Shown here: in pieces, positions 35,064-44,607 of the stretch
Numbering within the stretch: the first letter of the stretch is position 1
Layout of the letters: each line of letters opens with the position of its first letter
Assembly (NCBI GenBank): GCA_021396245.1
Contig: WNYE01000127.1
Coordinates: 17,391-81,390 of the forward strand
Source of the DNA: Sporothrix humicola
Lineage: Eukaryota; Ascomycota; Sordariomycetes; Ophiostomatales; Ophiostomataceae
Reading direction: 5' to 3'
Length of the DNA: 64,000 nucleotides
Position numbers and translations under genes: made by a program
Notes under the pieces: model-generated
Databases searched by the model: none
Told to the model about the DNA's origin: nothing
What the model saw: only the letters and a program-made list of their open reading frames with translations

Positions 35064-38000
35064 ATTCTCGGCCCATATCGACTATCGACAGGCGGGTTCA
35101 CAGCTCACACGGTGTATCGACCTGTGTGTGAACCTCCACGCAGCTGCTGGTGTGAAGAAAGGGATGCCGGTCAGTCGGTCCCTGTCAAGATTCCCCTTGT
35201 GTTCTCCATTCTCACTCGTCGACCGCGACAGACGTCCCATAATTATTGCTTTGGGTAAAACCCACTCCCACTGGTCAAGTGGTCGGTATCCCACAGCGCT
35301 GGTCTGCTTTGAAAGTTTTCAGACGCTTCGCCTTCGCTGCCGGGGGTGTGGCATGGGGCATTTGATCTTGTCTCGATGGGGTGGGGAACATCATATTAGT
35401 GCACTCTGGCCTCCTGGGTCGGTCTTTGAATTACGAAAAAGTGTTCCGTACGAACAAGTCTCTTTGAATGAAAGCTGAAGGACAAAAGACAGAGACAAAA
35501 GAGCGGAAAGACAGAAGAGACGAAATGACAGAACGAAAGAACAACGAACAAAAGAATGAAGAGTGAGACAAGCAGCAAGCACCATCACGGTCTGGGCTCT
35601 GCCTATTCTTTCAGCTTTTTCTGTTTCTCTTTTTGGCGGCTTGCGGCATGCCGAAGCTATCGGACTCTTCTGTGAAAAAGTAGTACAAAGGCACTTCATA
35701 TCTCATACCTCATATGCATTTTGGTATTACGATTGTATTACTCCATGAAAGAGAATGGGAAGAAGGAGAGACCCCTTTTCTGCATCTCTCTCTTCTCTTT
35801 AGTCCCTCTCTTTATTCTTCATCCCACGCACTCAATACCCACGGACATCCAATAATAAACCTCCAGGGATGGGAGATGAAGGTAGAAAGGTGGAAAAGAA
35901 CACAACAGAAACAAGAGACAATAATCGAAGAAACTGCCGTGTTTTTGTGCTCCTGTGTTTCTTTATTTTTGTGGCATTCCATCTGCAATATTGTGTCTCT
36001 TTTATTCGTGCTGTATCGAACAATAAAGTAAGTCAAATGGCTCATCGTTATGTTGTCGCCAAGGGCGCTGATACGGTTTAGATTAAAACGAGATCTTCCT
36101 TCTTCCTGGGGTTGTGGTTTTTCCACGTCTTTCTTGTTGTTTCTTCTTATTCCTTGTTGGTCTTTTTACTTTGTTTTCACTCTCCAATCACCGATACGAG
36201 TAATACCGCATCTCGTAAGGTGTTGTGCCAGCTTACGTTTATCCTCTGTTGGTATTACCGGTTGTTGACAGACAACGGTTTCTGTTTGCTGTTTCTCTGT
36301 TTTCTTTGTGTTTGTGTATTGCTTTTTGCCGGGCGGACAACAAATAGACGATGGAAATGGACATAAAAAACGTGCATATAACACCATGTAAGCGAGCTTT
36401 AGCAGTGTCAATGATCAGCACAATTTTCAGCCTGCAGGCAGTCGCCCATATCCGAAATACACAGGACAAATGCACCTCTGTAATTCGGGATTGTTCCGAT
36501 CAAAATGACTTGAGAATGCGAATTGCCTCTGTCAATATGTAAGATACGTCGTCGAAATAAAATAATCATGACTACTTCACAGGAATGGCCTCCCTTTGTC
36601 TATCGAGATGTTCGCAAAGGTCGCGAGATATCATGTCGTCGATTGACATCCTCCTATGAGGATCGAACGTCGAGTCGTCACTTTGCTAATATTGCTTGGT
36701 CGATTACTACGACTAGATTGGTTCCAGCGGGCAAAAAGAAAAAGTACTCGAAAAGTACTCTGCGAGCCCCCGAAAGGGCGGCATGTCGACAAATGGCGGA
36801 GAAGAACATGAGGCCTAGAAAACTTGGGGACAACCCTAGAGCCTAGAGTGATTAAATACGCCTTCAGAGCGAAACTAGCTGCGTAATACATATACGTCTT
36901 TCAGCGGCGAACCATGAAAATGAAATGTCACTTTTTGCAACCTACCGGAACCTTCCGAGCGTATCATGCCAGATGTCAGGACAGGACTCGATGCAGGTGT
37001 GCCTGCGAGAATGTGATAGACTTGCGAAAAGATGCATCCTGCATCCTCGATGAAAGGCTGCCTTGACGGCAATCGAAATCGTGTGTCTTTTCAAGTTGTG
37101 TCTGTCCGTTCGATTCACCCCCTCTGCTGATCCCGCCAATCCTTAGGATGATGATTTTCGCGGTCACTCTGCTAGCATTCCAATTACATATATGTAGGAC
37201 ACTGCAAAAAACCAAGGCAACAAATCTGGGGAACAGACATCATTTTCGAGCTGAACTTTACGATGACAATTCGTATGGACTTGTCGAAACAATGATACAA
37301 ATGATCCTGTCATCTCCACTGAATTCCAGCGAGCCTATCTCCAGTTCCCACGGATAGTTTTGATGTTTCCACCCTCGAGTCTTCCCTTCTTTTTCGGCTT
37401 GAACATGACATGGGAGATAAAAAAAAAAAAGGCTCAATCAATGAGGGGAAACTCTGGTCACGAAACCGCTGGGCTGGACTTTTACAGCCCGCCTTGCCGC
37501 TAGGAGCCAACTTCTTCTCGCCTTTCGCTCCAGAGCCTCGTTATCACTGGAAAAAAAGAGGACAGCTGCAGAAGCGCGCCTGTCGCCTGACGTCTAGTGT
37601 TTAGTGTCAAACAATCGATGTTTGCCATCTGGGTGCGAAAATATAAAAAGTGAAAAGTAGGCTGAACAGTGCCGATACAGAGTCCTGTCAAATCTTGTCG
37701 GGTCCTGTCGATAGCTTTTTTGCACCCTGCCATTCGCCATTATCACGCGACAGCGATAATACTGCGTCGCCGTGCTGCGTGCACCTTGCACTTTGAAAAG
37801 GATGAAAACGCAAAAAGCGAACAATCGAGATGCCTGGTGCAGGCAGGTGCCGGCCGATATTACCACCGACTCGTCACCTCCCAAGGCACATGCGGCACAG
37901 TTGGGAGTGGAAGAGTTAGAAAAAGATACTTGGTACTTGAATTATCAGACCGACTCTGGACGAAAAACTCTTCGGTCTATCTGCATGGAACGGTCGGTGA

Positions 38001-38858
38001 CCTCTTTATATTTGTAAAGGAAGCCTGCAAAAAGAAAGGGACTCACGTCGTAAAGTTGCACTTTTCTTGTGATCCCATCCATATCCTTGACTTTGCACGA
38101 CCAGCGGTGTGCCACGGACTGGACCTCTTTCTCCTTGTCCGTTCAAGCCCTTTTTTCACTCTTCCCTTGTTCTTGTGTTGCATTCGCCATATTTTCGCTC
38201 GCCAGCGATTTTGACGCCCAGAAAACGTGTCGAAATGGCCCCCAACAGCCAAAAAAAAAAGGCTGCAGCCGCCGACCGCAGCCGAAGGCAGGCAAAGAAA
38301 ATACTGTGCAAGGTGCCCGTCTGATCCGACAGTAGACACGATGAAGACTATTATGGGACAGGAGGCAAGGAGGCATCCTCTCTTGTTGGTTACCGTCCAT
38401 CCTGTCTTTTGCTTCCTCTCTTCTTGCAGTTGGAAGGCAAGACGCCATTGTGAAAAATGCGTGGTTTTTATTTCTGCAGCTTGTGATGGATGGTGGGTAG
38501 GCTGTGGTAGGCTGTGGTAGGCTGTGGCCTAGTCCGACCTTGCCTTGTCTGATGTTGGCACATCCTGTTGCTCCTTCCCTGTAACACCATGTACGCCCCA
38601 AGAATCCCGTGATGTGTCCTCAAGAATCGTTTACTCTTAAGCTCCAGTTTTGATACAAGAAGGCAAGGAAAGAAGAAGTGAGGTGGCTCGTACCGGTTTG
38701 CGATATTCTGTTGTTTGTTCACATGTTGACATTACTATCTGGCGTGGTGTGTTTGTTTACTAATGTACGGCTTGCCTCATGTCAACCGACAACATCTTGA
38801 ACCCAATATACCAGGCGAGGCCTCAAAAAGACTAACCAATGCACAAAGTCCTTGCCCT

Positions 38859-39279
38859 TTACACAATGCGCAGCGACATTCCGAGTTCATGCCCAATGGC
38901 CGGGAGCTGAACAGCGATCGGGGTGGCATAGCTTATATCGACTGTTTTGATAGCCGTCTTGCAGCTTGATGACTTTCCGGCCAGATGGACGGGACTTCGC
39001 GCTTCCTCCGTTGCTGAGCTGGAGCTATAGCTGGAGTCGGAGCTGCTGCTGGAGCTGCTGGTGCTGCTGGTGCTGCTGGTGCTGCTGGTGCTGCTGGTGC
39101 TGCCAATGCTGCTTGTGCTGGTGGTGGTGCTAAGGCTGCTGCCGTTGCTGCTACCCAGGCCGCTTCGTCTTTCTCTCCTGTTTATCGGGCGGTCAGTATG
39201 AGGTTAGAGTTATGATGATACTATCAAATCGGTACCAGATAAGAGTCAGGTCAACCTACCCTTTTTGAAGTGTTGCCAT
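38859..39279 (-). CDS. tentative small Ser-rich protein with one intron
   Basis: Possible protein of 112 residues, unrecognised. Exon 1 (39279-39260) encodes MATLQK and two bases; an 82-nt intron (39259-39178) has a GTAGGT donor, CTAAC and CTGAC branch-like motifs and an AACAG acceptor; exon 2 (39177-38859) ends at TAA. The product has a Ser/Thr/Gly-rich low-complexity core encoded by an AGCACC repeat, then a less repetitive tail (VHLAGKSSSCKTAIKTVDIS). The frame of exon 1 can also be read upstream for about 30 codons (PLSTADPGSAVPVTTPSW before the ATG) before meeting a stop, so the true start may lie further upstream after another splice. A second, Ala-rich frame is also open across the repeat. 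The well-formed intron is the main argument; the protein may not be real. Confidence 0.35.
39055..39104 (-). repeat. GGTGCTGCT tandem repeat inside tentative gene
   Basis: Five to six units of a 9-bp repeat on the plus strand (coding-strand AGCAGCACC), encoding Ser-Ser-Thr in the frame favoured for the small gene and Ala-Ala-Pro in the alternative frame. Confidence 0.85.
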
Positions 39280-40999
39280 CCAGGACGGTGTGGTCACGGG
39301 AACGGCGGACCCGGGGTCAGCGGTCGACAGCGGGTCCTTCTTACTCGGACAGTGGAGAGGCCGGCTTCATCGGCCTTGATTGAGGGCCGGGCCCTGAGTT
39401 TTGGGGTGGGCAGTCCATGAGTTGAGCCAGCTTGGCTCTTTCGGTAAAGTTTGAGATGTGGGTTGAGGTTGAGGTTGAGGTTGATGTGGACGTGGATGTT
39501 TTAGTCGGGATGAGAGAAGAGTTGTTGAACAAGTTTCGACATCAAGCAAGATGTTTTGATTTGAACATTTTGTTCAAATAACAACAAACATGCTCGTCTA
39601 CAGGGCGACGCCTCCCGAGGAAAGAACGATGCCAGTTAGTATGGCCATATTTGGCAGGTACTGGGCCATCCATGGCAAGAACAATGAACTAAGAGAGAAG
39701 GTGCGAACAATGAACTAAGAGAGAAGGTGCGCTTGGTGAACGCCGTCGTCCAACGGAAGGAACTGCCCACTCGCCGTCACCCGCTCCTGCCAGGAACTGA
39801 CGGAATATACAGTTAGATGGAATGGCCAGTGCCTTCATCACGGGGACCGACAGGCACTGGGTCTAGAGAAACAGTCGTAGCCACCACTGCCATCGCCCGA
39901 GCCCAACAAACGTACGCGGCAGGTGTGGTCAAGACACATATCCCAAACAGTTCAGCTTCCCAGGCTACAGACCGTATCAGCAACCTTGCATGCATCTTCC
40001 CAAAAACACTCAATCATACTGGAGAGTGTTGTCGTGGGAAGTGCCCTCCTGCTTGTATCATCCAGAACCGCCAACCCATCTCCGGTTGGTTCCAAGGCAG
40101 ACTGGGAGAAGCTGCACACTGTTGCCTGCATCTTGACGGCCAGATACGGTGTATATCTTTGACATATTATTACTCTGTGTGCTGTATGTGAGCCGCACAA
40201 AATTATCATAAGATGGTAACAAGGTCTAGAGCAAGAGAGACCATCACGAGGCTCTGTTCATCATGTGACTGTCCAATGTAGCAGAAGCGTGGGCATTGAT
40301 CTGTATCTTTTTGTATTGAATAGAATAGATTCTCCATCCTTTGTGATTTATTGGTGTCGTCTTCTCTTCGTGCTATTATGGTGTATTTTATGCCTACTTA
40401 ACTGGGTCATATGATGACATTGACTGCTTGTTTGAAGGCATTTACCAGTCATTCGTGAAGACTTGAGACTGTTCTGATGAGTAATTGAGAAGGGTCTGCA
40501 TATAATCTTTTCCCTCTGTCTTTTTCCTTTTCTCTTCTCTTTTTTTTATTATTTATTATTTATTATTTATTTTTATTAAAGAAGTTCTTTTCATACTTTA
40601 TTTGGATGTAGAATATTTCTGAGAAATTTAAAAGAGAAATTTAAAAGATACAAATTCATAACGAATTAAAAAAAAAAAGCTTTTGATTGCGTTTCTTTTT
40701 TATGAGAAAAGAATATATTGAATAAAACTAATGTATATAATTTTGATCGCGTCGCGGGCATCTAGTCACAAACTGTGCATTGTCACGTCTCGGTTCTTTA
40801 TTTTCCCGGTCATGAATTTGAAGTTGTATTGTCAAGTATTTTACGTTTTTGAGTGCATGTGTGTGTGCTATTTTCTTTGGAATGCCCGATCCATATATAC
40901 AAAAGAATAAGAACAAAGTGAGAAGAAGAGAGAAGAAGCGAAGAAACGAATCGATCGTTTGGAACAAAAGGCACCAAAGGTGATGCACCGGTGACGAGT
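39280..40999. other. intergenic DNA, no gene recognised
   Basis: The first 300 bases may hold upstream exons of the tentative Ser-rich gene (minus strand), including a TTGAGG-type repeat at 39459-39485. From about 40.2 to 40.9 kb the DNA is AT-rich with a TTATTAT-type microsatellite (40546-40578). This part flanks the 3' end of the UstYa-family gene and probably contains its polyadenylation region. Confidence 0.55.
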
Positions 41000-41908
41000 C
41001 TAGTAGATGAGCTGGTCATCGTAGGCACGCACGCTCTCGAGGTAGGCCTTGACCTCGCGGTAGTCCTTGCAGACGTGCTTGGAGTCCCATCCGTCGGAGC
41101 CGCCGTTGTCGTCGGGGAAGGTGGTCTCGTGGCCCTCGAGCGCCATGTCGGCGCTGCAGAGGACGGCCTCGCGCATGTAGTCCATGCAGTGGATCATGTG
41201 CCAGTGGTGGTCGGGGGGGATGGGGTGGCCGCTCTTGAGCCCAGAATAAGTCTGGGCGATCGTGAAGAGACAGTGGATCTGGTGGGTGACCGACGTCGTG
41301 AACACGGTCTTGTCGGGCCAGTCAATGGGCGTGGGCAGGTCGTGGTAGCGGTGGGTGTCGTTGACCCAGACGAAACCCATGCCGACGGGCATCAGGTGGT
41401 TCCACTTCTGGAGGGTTTCCTCGGTAAAAAACTCGGACGTGTTCATGGGCGCGTAGCTGGGGTCCGAGGTAAAGCGGGTGATTTGCTGGCTGACGCGGGG
41501 GCCGACGCCGGTGAAATCGCTGCCAAAGTCGAGGCGGCCAAGGACTTGCGAGGAGGCGGCCTCCATCTTTTGTTGGCGGGCGACCAGGCCTAGGATGGCT
41601 AAGAGGAGAAGAGTGTCCAGTCCCCAGCGGGCCCATGTGCCGATGCTGGCGCGGAGGGACCGGCGGCGGCGCATCTGGGCACGCTGCTGGCGGGCCAGGT
41701 GGCGGTCGAGGTGGCCGGCCTCTGCCCACTTTTCCTTGGCAGACGACTTGTTGTTGTTGCCGCCGAGCAGAGACTCGTCGACCTCGGTGCTGCTGCTGCT
41801 GTGGCGGTCGAGCTCTTCAATGTCGAGGTCGAGGTCCGAGTCGTTGTCGTCGTCTTCGTGGGGGTTGTTGGCCGGCCGGCGGCCGACAGACTCGTACTTT
41901 GAGTTCAT
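41000..41908 (-). CDS. UstYa-family (DUF3328) membrane protein
   Basis: Predicted type II membrane protein of 302 residues without introns. The cytoplasmic N-terminus (about 95 residues) is acidic, then basic (RRRRSLRAS); one membrane segment follows at about 97-110 (LDTLLLLAILGLVA), then a lumenal domain. Both family signatures are intact: the first HxxHC at His209-His212-Cys213 (HQIHC) and the second at His237-His240-Cys241 (HMIHC), followed by REAVLCSAD. Known relatives (UstYa/UstYb) carry out oxidative cyclisation of ribosomal peptides in fungi, and others act in different secondary-metabolite pathways. No precursor peptide with Kex2-type repeats and no tyrosinase or P450 is visible nearby, so the substrate is open. 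The ATG at 41908 is used; the open frame continues upstream only from a GTG. The upstream coding strand is strongly pyrimidine-rich. Confidence 0.92.
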   Translation of the reverse strand: MNSKYESVGRRPANNPHEDDDNDSDLDLDIEELDRHSSSSTEVDESLLGGNNNKSSAKEKWAEAGHLDRHLARQQRAQMRRRRSLRASIGTWARWGLDTLLLLAILGLVARQQKMEAASSQVLGRLDFGSDFTGVGPRVSQQITRFTSDPSYAPMNTSEFFTEETLQKWNHLMPVGMGFVWVNDTHRYHDLPTPIDWPDKTVFTTSVTHQIHCLFTIAQTYSGLKSGHPIPPDHHWHMIHCMDYMREAVLCSADMALEGHETTFPDDNGGSDGWDSKHVCKDYREVKAYLESVRAYDDQLIY

Positions 41909-43388
41909 TGTGAGGGATGGGGGTTGTTGACGAGATAGAAGAGAGATAGACACACAAGATACACGAAAGAACGAAATATGATATCAAATAGACCGGAGGG
42001 CCAGCCTGGTGAGAAAGTAAGGAAAGGAGAAAAGAAAGAACGAAAACAAAGAGAAAGACGAAGCGAATAAAGAGATACAAGATAAGAGAGGAAGAGAAAG
42101 GAAGGAGAAGAGAAGGAAAGAAAAGAGAAAAGAGAAAGGAAAGAAGAAAGCCAAGACAAGAACGACGAGAAGAGAGAGAAAAGAGAAGGAGAAAGCGAGA
42201 GGATGAAAAGAGATCAGAGTGCCCAGAGACGACCCAGAGGATGACCCAGAGGATCAAAAAGTCGACCCAAAGGACGACCAGAACCATTCGACAAGCATGG
42301 CATCGTCGTGCCTCACATCTGGTTTTGTGTCAACCCCTTTTCGGTGACTATTACTGTTACTGCTACTGTTACTGTAACTGTCACTGTAACTGTATGCAGT
42401 ATTATCCTAATCCTGCCTGTCAATACCCATGGCGATCAGAAATAGCATCCTCTCTTGCAGACCTAAAATGCTTATTTTATTCTTTATTCAGTGTCCTTAT
42501 TCCTTTATTATCGTTGACGGTTCCTAGTCTCGATGCTACTGTTTCTTGTTTCTTCTTTCTTCCTCTCCACGTTTTCCTATTCTTTGCCTGTCTGTTCTGA
42601 AACGCATCATGTTGGAACTGAAGAGGCTCCACTGCGAGTGGTCAAAAGTCGTGTCCGCTGGAGTGGCATTTTACAGCGGCTTACAGGCAGTTCCAAGCCG
42701 TCCTCAGGCGTCTTCCAGTGCTTTAGCGCACGCTCAAAGACACAGACCGTGTTTGTGCCCCACTCACTTACACGAATTCTGCCCGCTGATTGGCCGGCGA
42801 TCAAACAAGCATCTGCCGCAGGTTGCATTTTCCACAGAGGTCTCTTCTCACAAATGTCCCCAAATGCCCAGGGGTCGGCTCGACTTGCTTCACGTCTTGT
42901 TTCATGCTGGGGACGAGAGGGTCGGAGTGCACGGGAGGACCAAAACGAGAAGACAAGGAAGCAAAGAGGACGAGAAGAAGACGAGAGCGACGAAGAAGAC
43001 AAAGACCGAGGAGAAAGAATACGACAGACTCGAGCCTGAATGGAATGCATGGAAACATCAGACGAGTCTTTTCACAGAAAACCAAGACTGATCAGAAAAG
43101 CGAAAATCAACAATCCCTCCTCGCATCATTTTGCATCATTTGCATCGCATCAACGACCCCAAGAACCCAAGACTACGATCGGAGCATCCCATTAGCTTGG
43201 CTGGCATCACGGGAAGACATCGGCCTTTTATTATTATTTTGACATCACATATTATCAATATCCTATCCATCCTATCTTTTATCCCTCCATCTCTACAATG
43301 CAGGGTTGAGATCATCACCAAAACAACTTCCATCTCAACAACTCCGACAATTCCATCCTAACATCTCATCTCCTCCTCACAACTCGAC
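41909..43388. promoter_or_regulatory. divergent promoter between UstYa-family and glutaminyl-cyclase-like genes
   Basis: A 1480-bp interval between two genes transcribed apart. The left 300 bases are pyrimidine-rich in the UstYa coding direction, and the right end is CT-rich in the cyclase direction, consistent with two leaders. A CTGTTA/CTGTAA short tandem repeat lies at 42351-42394. Frames of up to 181 codons near 42.5-43.1 kb show no domain and are not called. Confidence 0.55.
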
Positions 43389-44591
43389 ATGGCATCCCGA
43401 CACCACCTTTTCTCTCTTTTCCTCGTTTCGCTCGCGTTGTCGAGGGTCGGCCTTGCGTACAAGCCGCTGTCCGACAATTTCCTCAAGCAAGTACCGGCCG
43501 TGTCTGACGCCGAGCTCGATCCTGTCAACGGCGACCTACTGGCGCCCTTCCTCCAGGTCAGACCACCCGGCTCCGAAGGCCATGCCGACATCCAGGACCA
43601 CCTCGTGCAGTACTTTGCCGCCAACCTACCCGAGTGGAAAGTCGAGTGGCAAAACGCCACGACGTACTCGCAGGACCCGAAATCAAAAAAGAAAAAGTTT
43701 GTGGCGCACCACCGCTCCAACCTCGTGTTCCGACGAGAACCGCCGTGGACGCGCCCTGGGCAGGCGAACCTGCTGACGCTGGCGGCGCACTATGCGACGC
43801 CGTCGACCGGCGTGCCGGCCGGCTACCTGGGGGCGACAGACGCCGCCGTCTCTTGCGCTTTGCTCCTGCACGTAGGCCGCAGCCTCGACCGGTTCGCGGC
43901 GCAAATGTACCGCGAGATGCAGGAGCTGGGCGAGGGCGGGACGGTGCCGATGGACATGGGGCTGCAGATTGTGTTTATTGATGGTGGCGGGCCGCCCATG
44001 AAGGACACGAAACAAGACGTCGACGTGTCGGGGAGCGAAGGACTGGCCGCCGCCTGGGAAAAGGCCACCAACCCGGCCCTGCCGGCCTCCCTTTACGGCT
44101 ATCCCAACCGCCTCAACCAAATTTCCTTGTTACTTCTCCTCGACCTCCTCGGCGGCAAGTCGCCCCGCGTCCCCTCTCGCTACCAGACGACCCACTGGGC
44201 CTACCAGGCCATGGCGCGCGTTGAGCAGAGACTGGGCGGTCTGGGCCTCCTAAAGTCGAAGAGCGCCAACCCCGGCCCTGGCGCCGGCGGTTTCCTGCCC
44301 GACCACACGACACCCGTCCACCAGCTCGACTTGGCGTCCGGATGGGCCACCGACCGCGACGACCACTTGCCGTTTATGCGGCGGGGTGTGTCGGTGCTTC
44401 CGGTCGTGCCCGACGCACTGCCCGAACAGGCCGGCACCCTCAGAGACGACGGACAGCATGTCGACAAGGCGACGGTCCAGGACTGGTCGCGGATTCTGGT
44501 GGGGTTTGCGCTCGAGTGGCTGGACATGATGGAGGTGGAGCCACAACCGGCCGCGGTCCGGCGGAGAAGGCACCCAAGAAGTCAAGAATGA
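43389..44591 (+). CDS. glutaminyl-peptide cyclotransferase-like protein (peptidase family M28), altered metal site
   Basis: Predicted secreted protein of 400 residues, no introns, with a signal peptide (SLFLVSLALSRVGLA, cleavage near residue 23). Family glutaminyl cyclases convert N-terminal Gln to pyroglutamate using one Zn2+. Matching landmarks are RPPGSEGHADIQDHLVQYF (57-75), LAAHYA (131-136), GATDAAVSCALLL with the Asp ligand at 151, LDLLG (251-255) with the usual Asp252, and DDHLPFMRRGVSVL with the His ligand at 326. The expected DGEEA motif, which provides the Glu ligand and general acid/base, reads DGGGPP here (198-203), so both Glu residues are missing. The segment after it (KDTKQDVDVSGSEGLAAAW) also diverges from the usual DSLYGSRHLA. 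The protein may be inactive, or may use a different ligand. It ends 16 nt from the oppositely oriented glycosyltransferase gene. Confidence 0.88.
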   Translation: MASRHHLFSLFLVSLALSRVGLAYKPLSDNFLKQVPAVSDAELDPVNGDLLAPFLQVRPPGSEGHADIQDHLVQYFAANLPEWKVEWQNATTYSQDPKSKKKKFVAHHRSNLVFRREPPWTRPGQANLLTLAAHYATPSTGVPAGYLGATDAAVSCALLLHVGRSLDRFAAQMYREMQELGEGGTVPMDMGLQIVFIDGGGPPMKDTKQDVDVSGSEGLAAAWEKATNPALPASLYGYPNRLNQISLLLLLDLLGGKSPRVPSRYQTTHWAYQAMARVEQRLGGLGLLKSKSANPGPGAGGFLPDHTTPVHQLDLASGWATDRDDHLPFMRRGVSVLPVVPDALPEQAGTLRDDGQHVDKATVQDWSRILVGFALEWLDMMEVEPQPAAVRRRRHPRSQE

Positions 44592-44607
44592 GTACCTCTA
44601 GGGGTGG
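44592..44607. other. 16-nt gap between convergent stop codons
   Basis: The cyclase-like gene ends at 44591 and the GT90 gene ends at 44608 on the opposite strand. Their 3' UTRs must therefore overlap in antisense unless polyadenylation is unusually early. Confidence 0.9.

Larger units (their letters stand above)
28412..38858. other. 10.4-kb stretch without a recognisable gene
   Basis: Upstream of the cyclin on its coding strand. Open frames up to 280 codons exist (for example 30475-31317 and 33563-34327, both minus), but they begin at arbitrary points, are low in complexity, overlap other frames and show no domain, signal peptide or splice structure I can defend. The first several kilobases are purine-rich on the + strand, hence pyrimidine-rich in the cyclin's coding direction, as expected of a fungal leader or promoter. 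The stretch contains an assembly gap (see separate entry). A non-coding transcript cannot be excluded. Confidence 0.55.
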
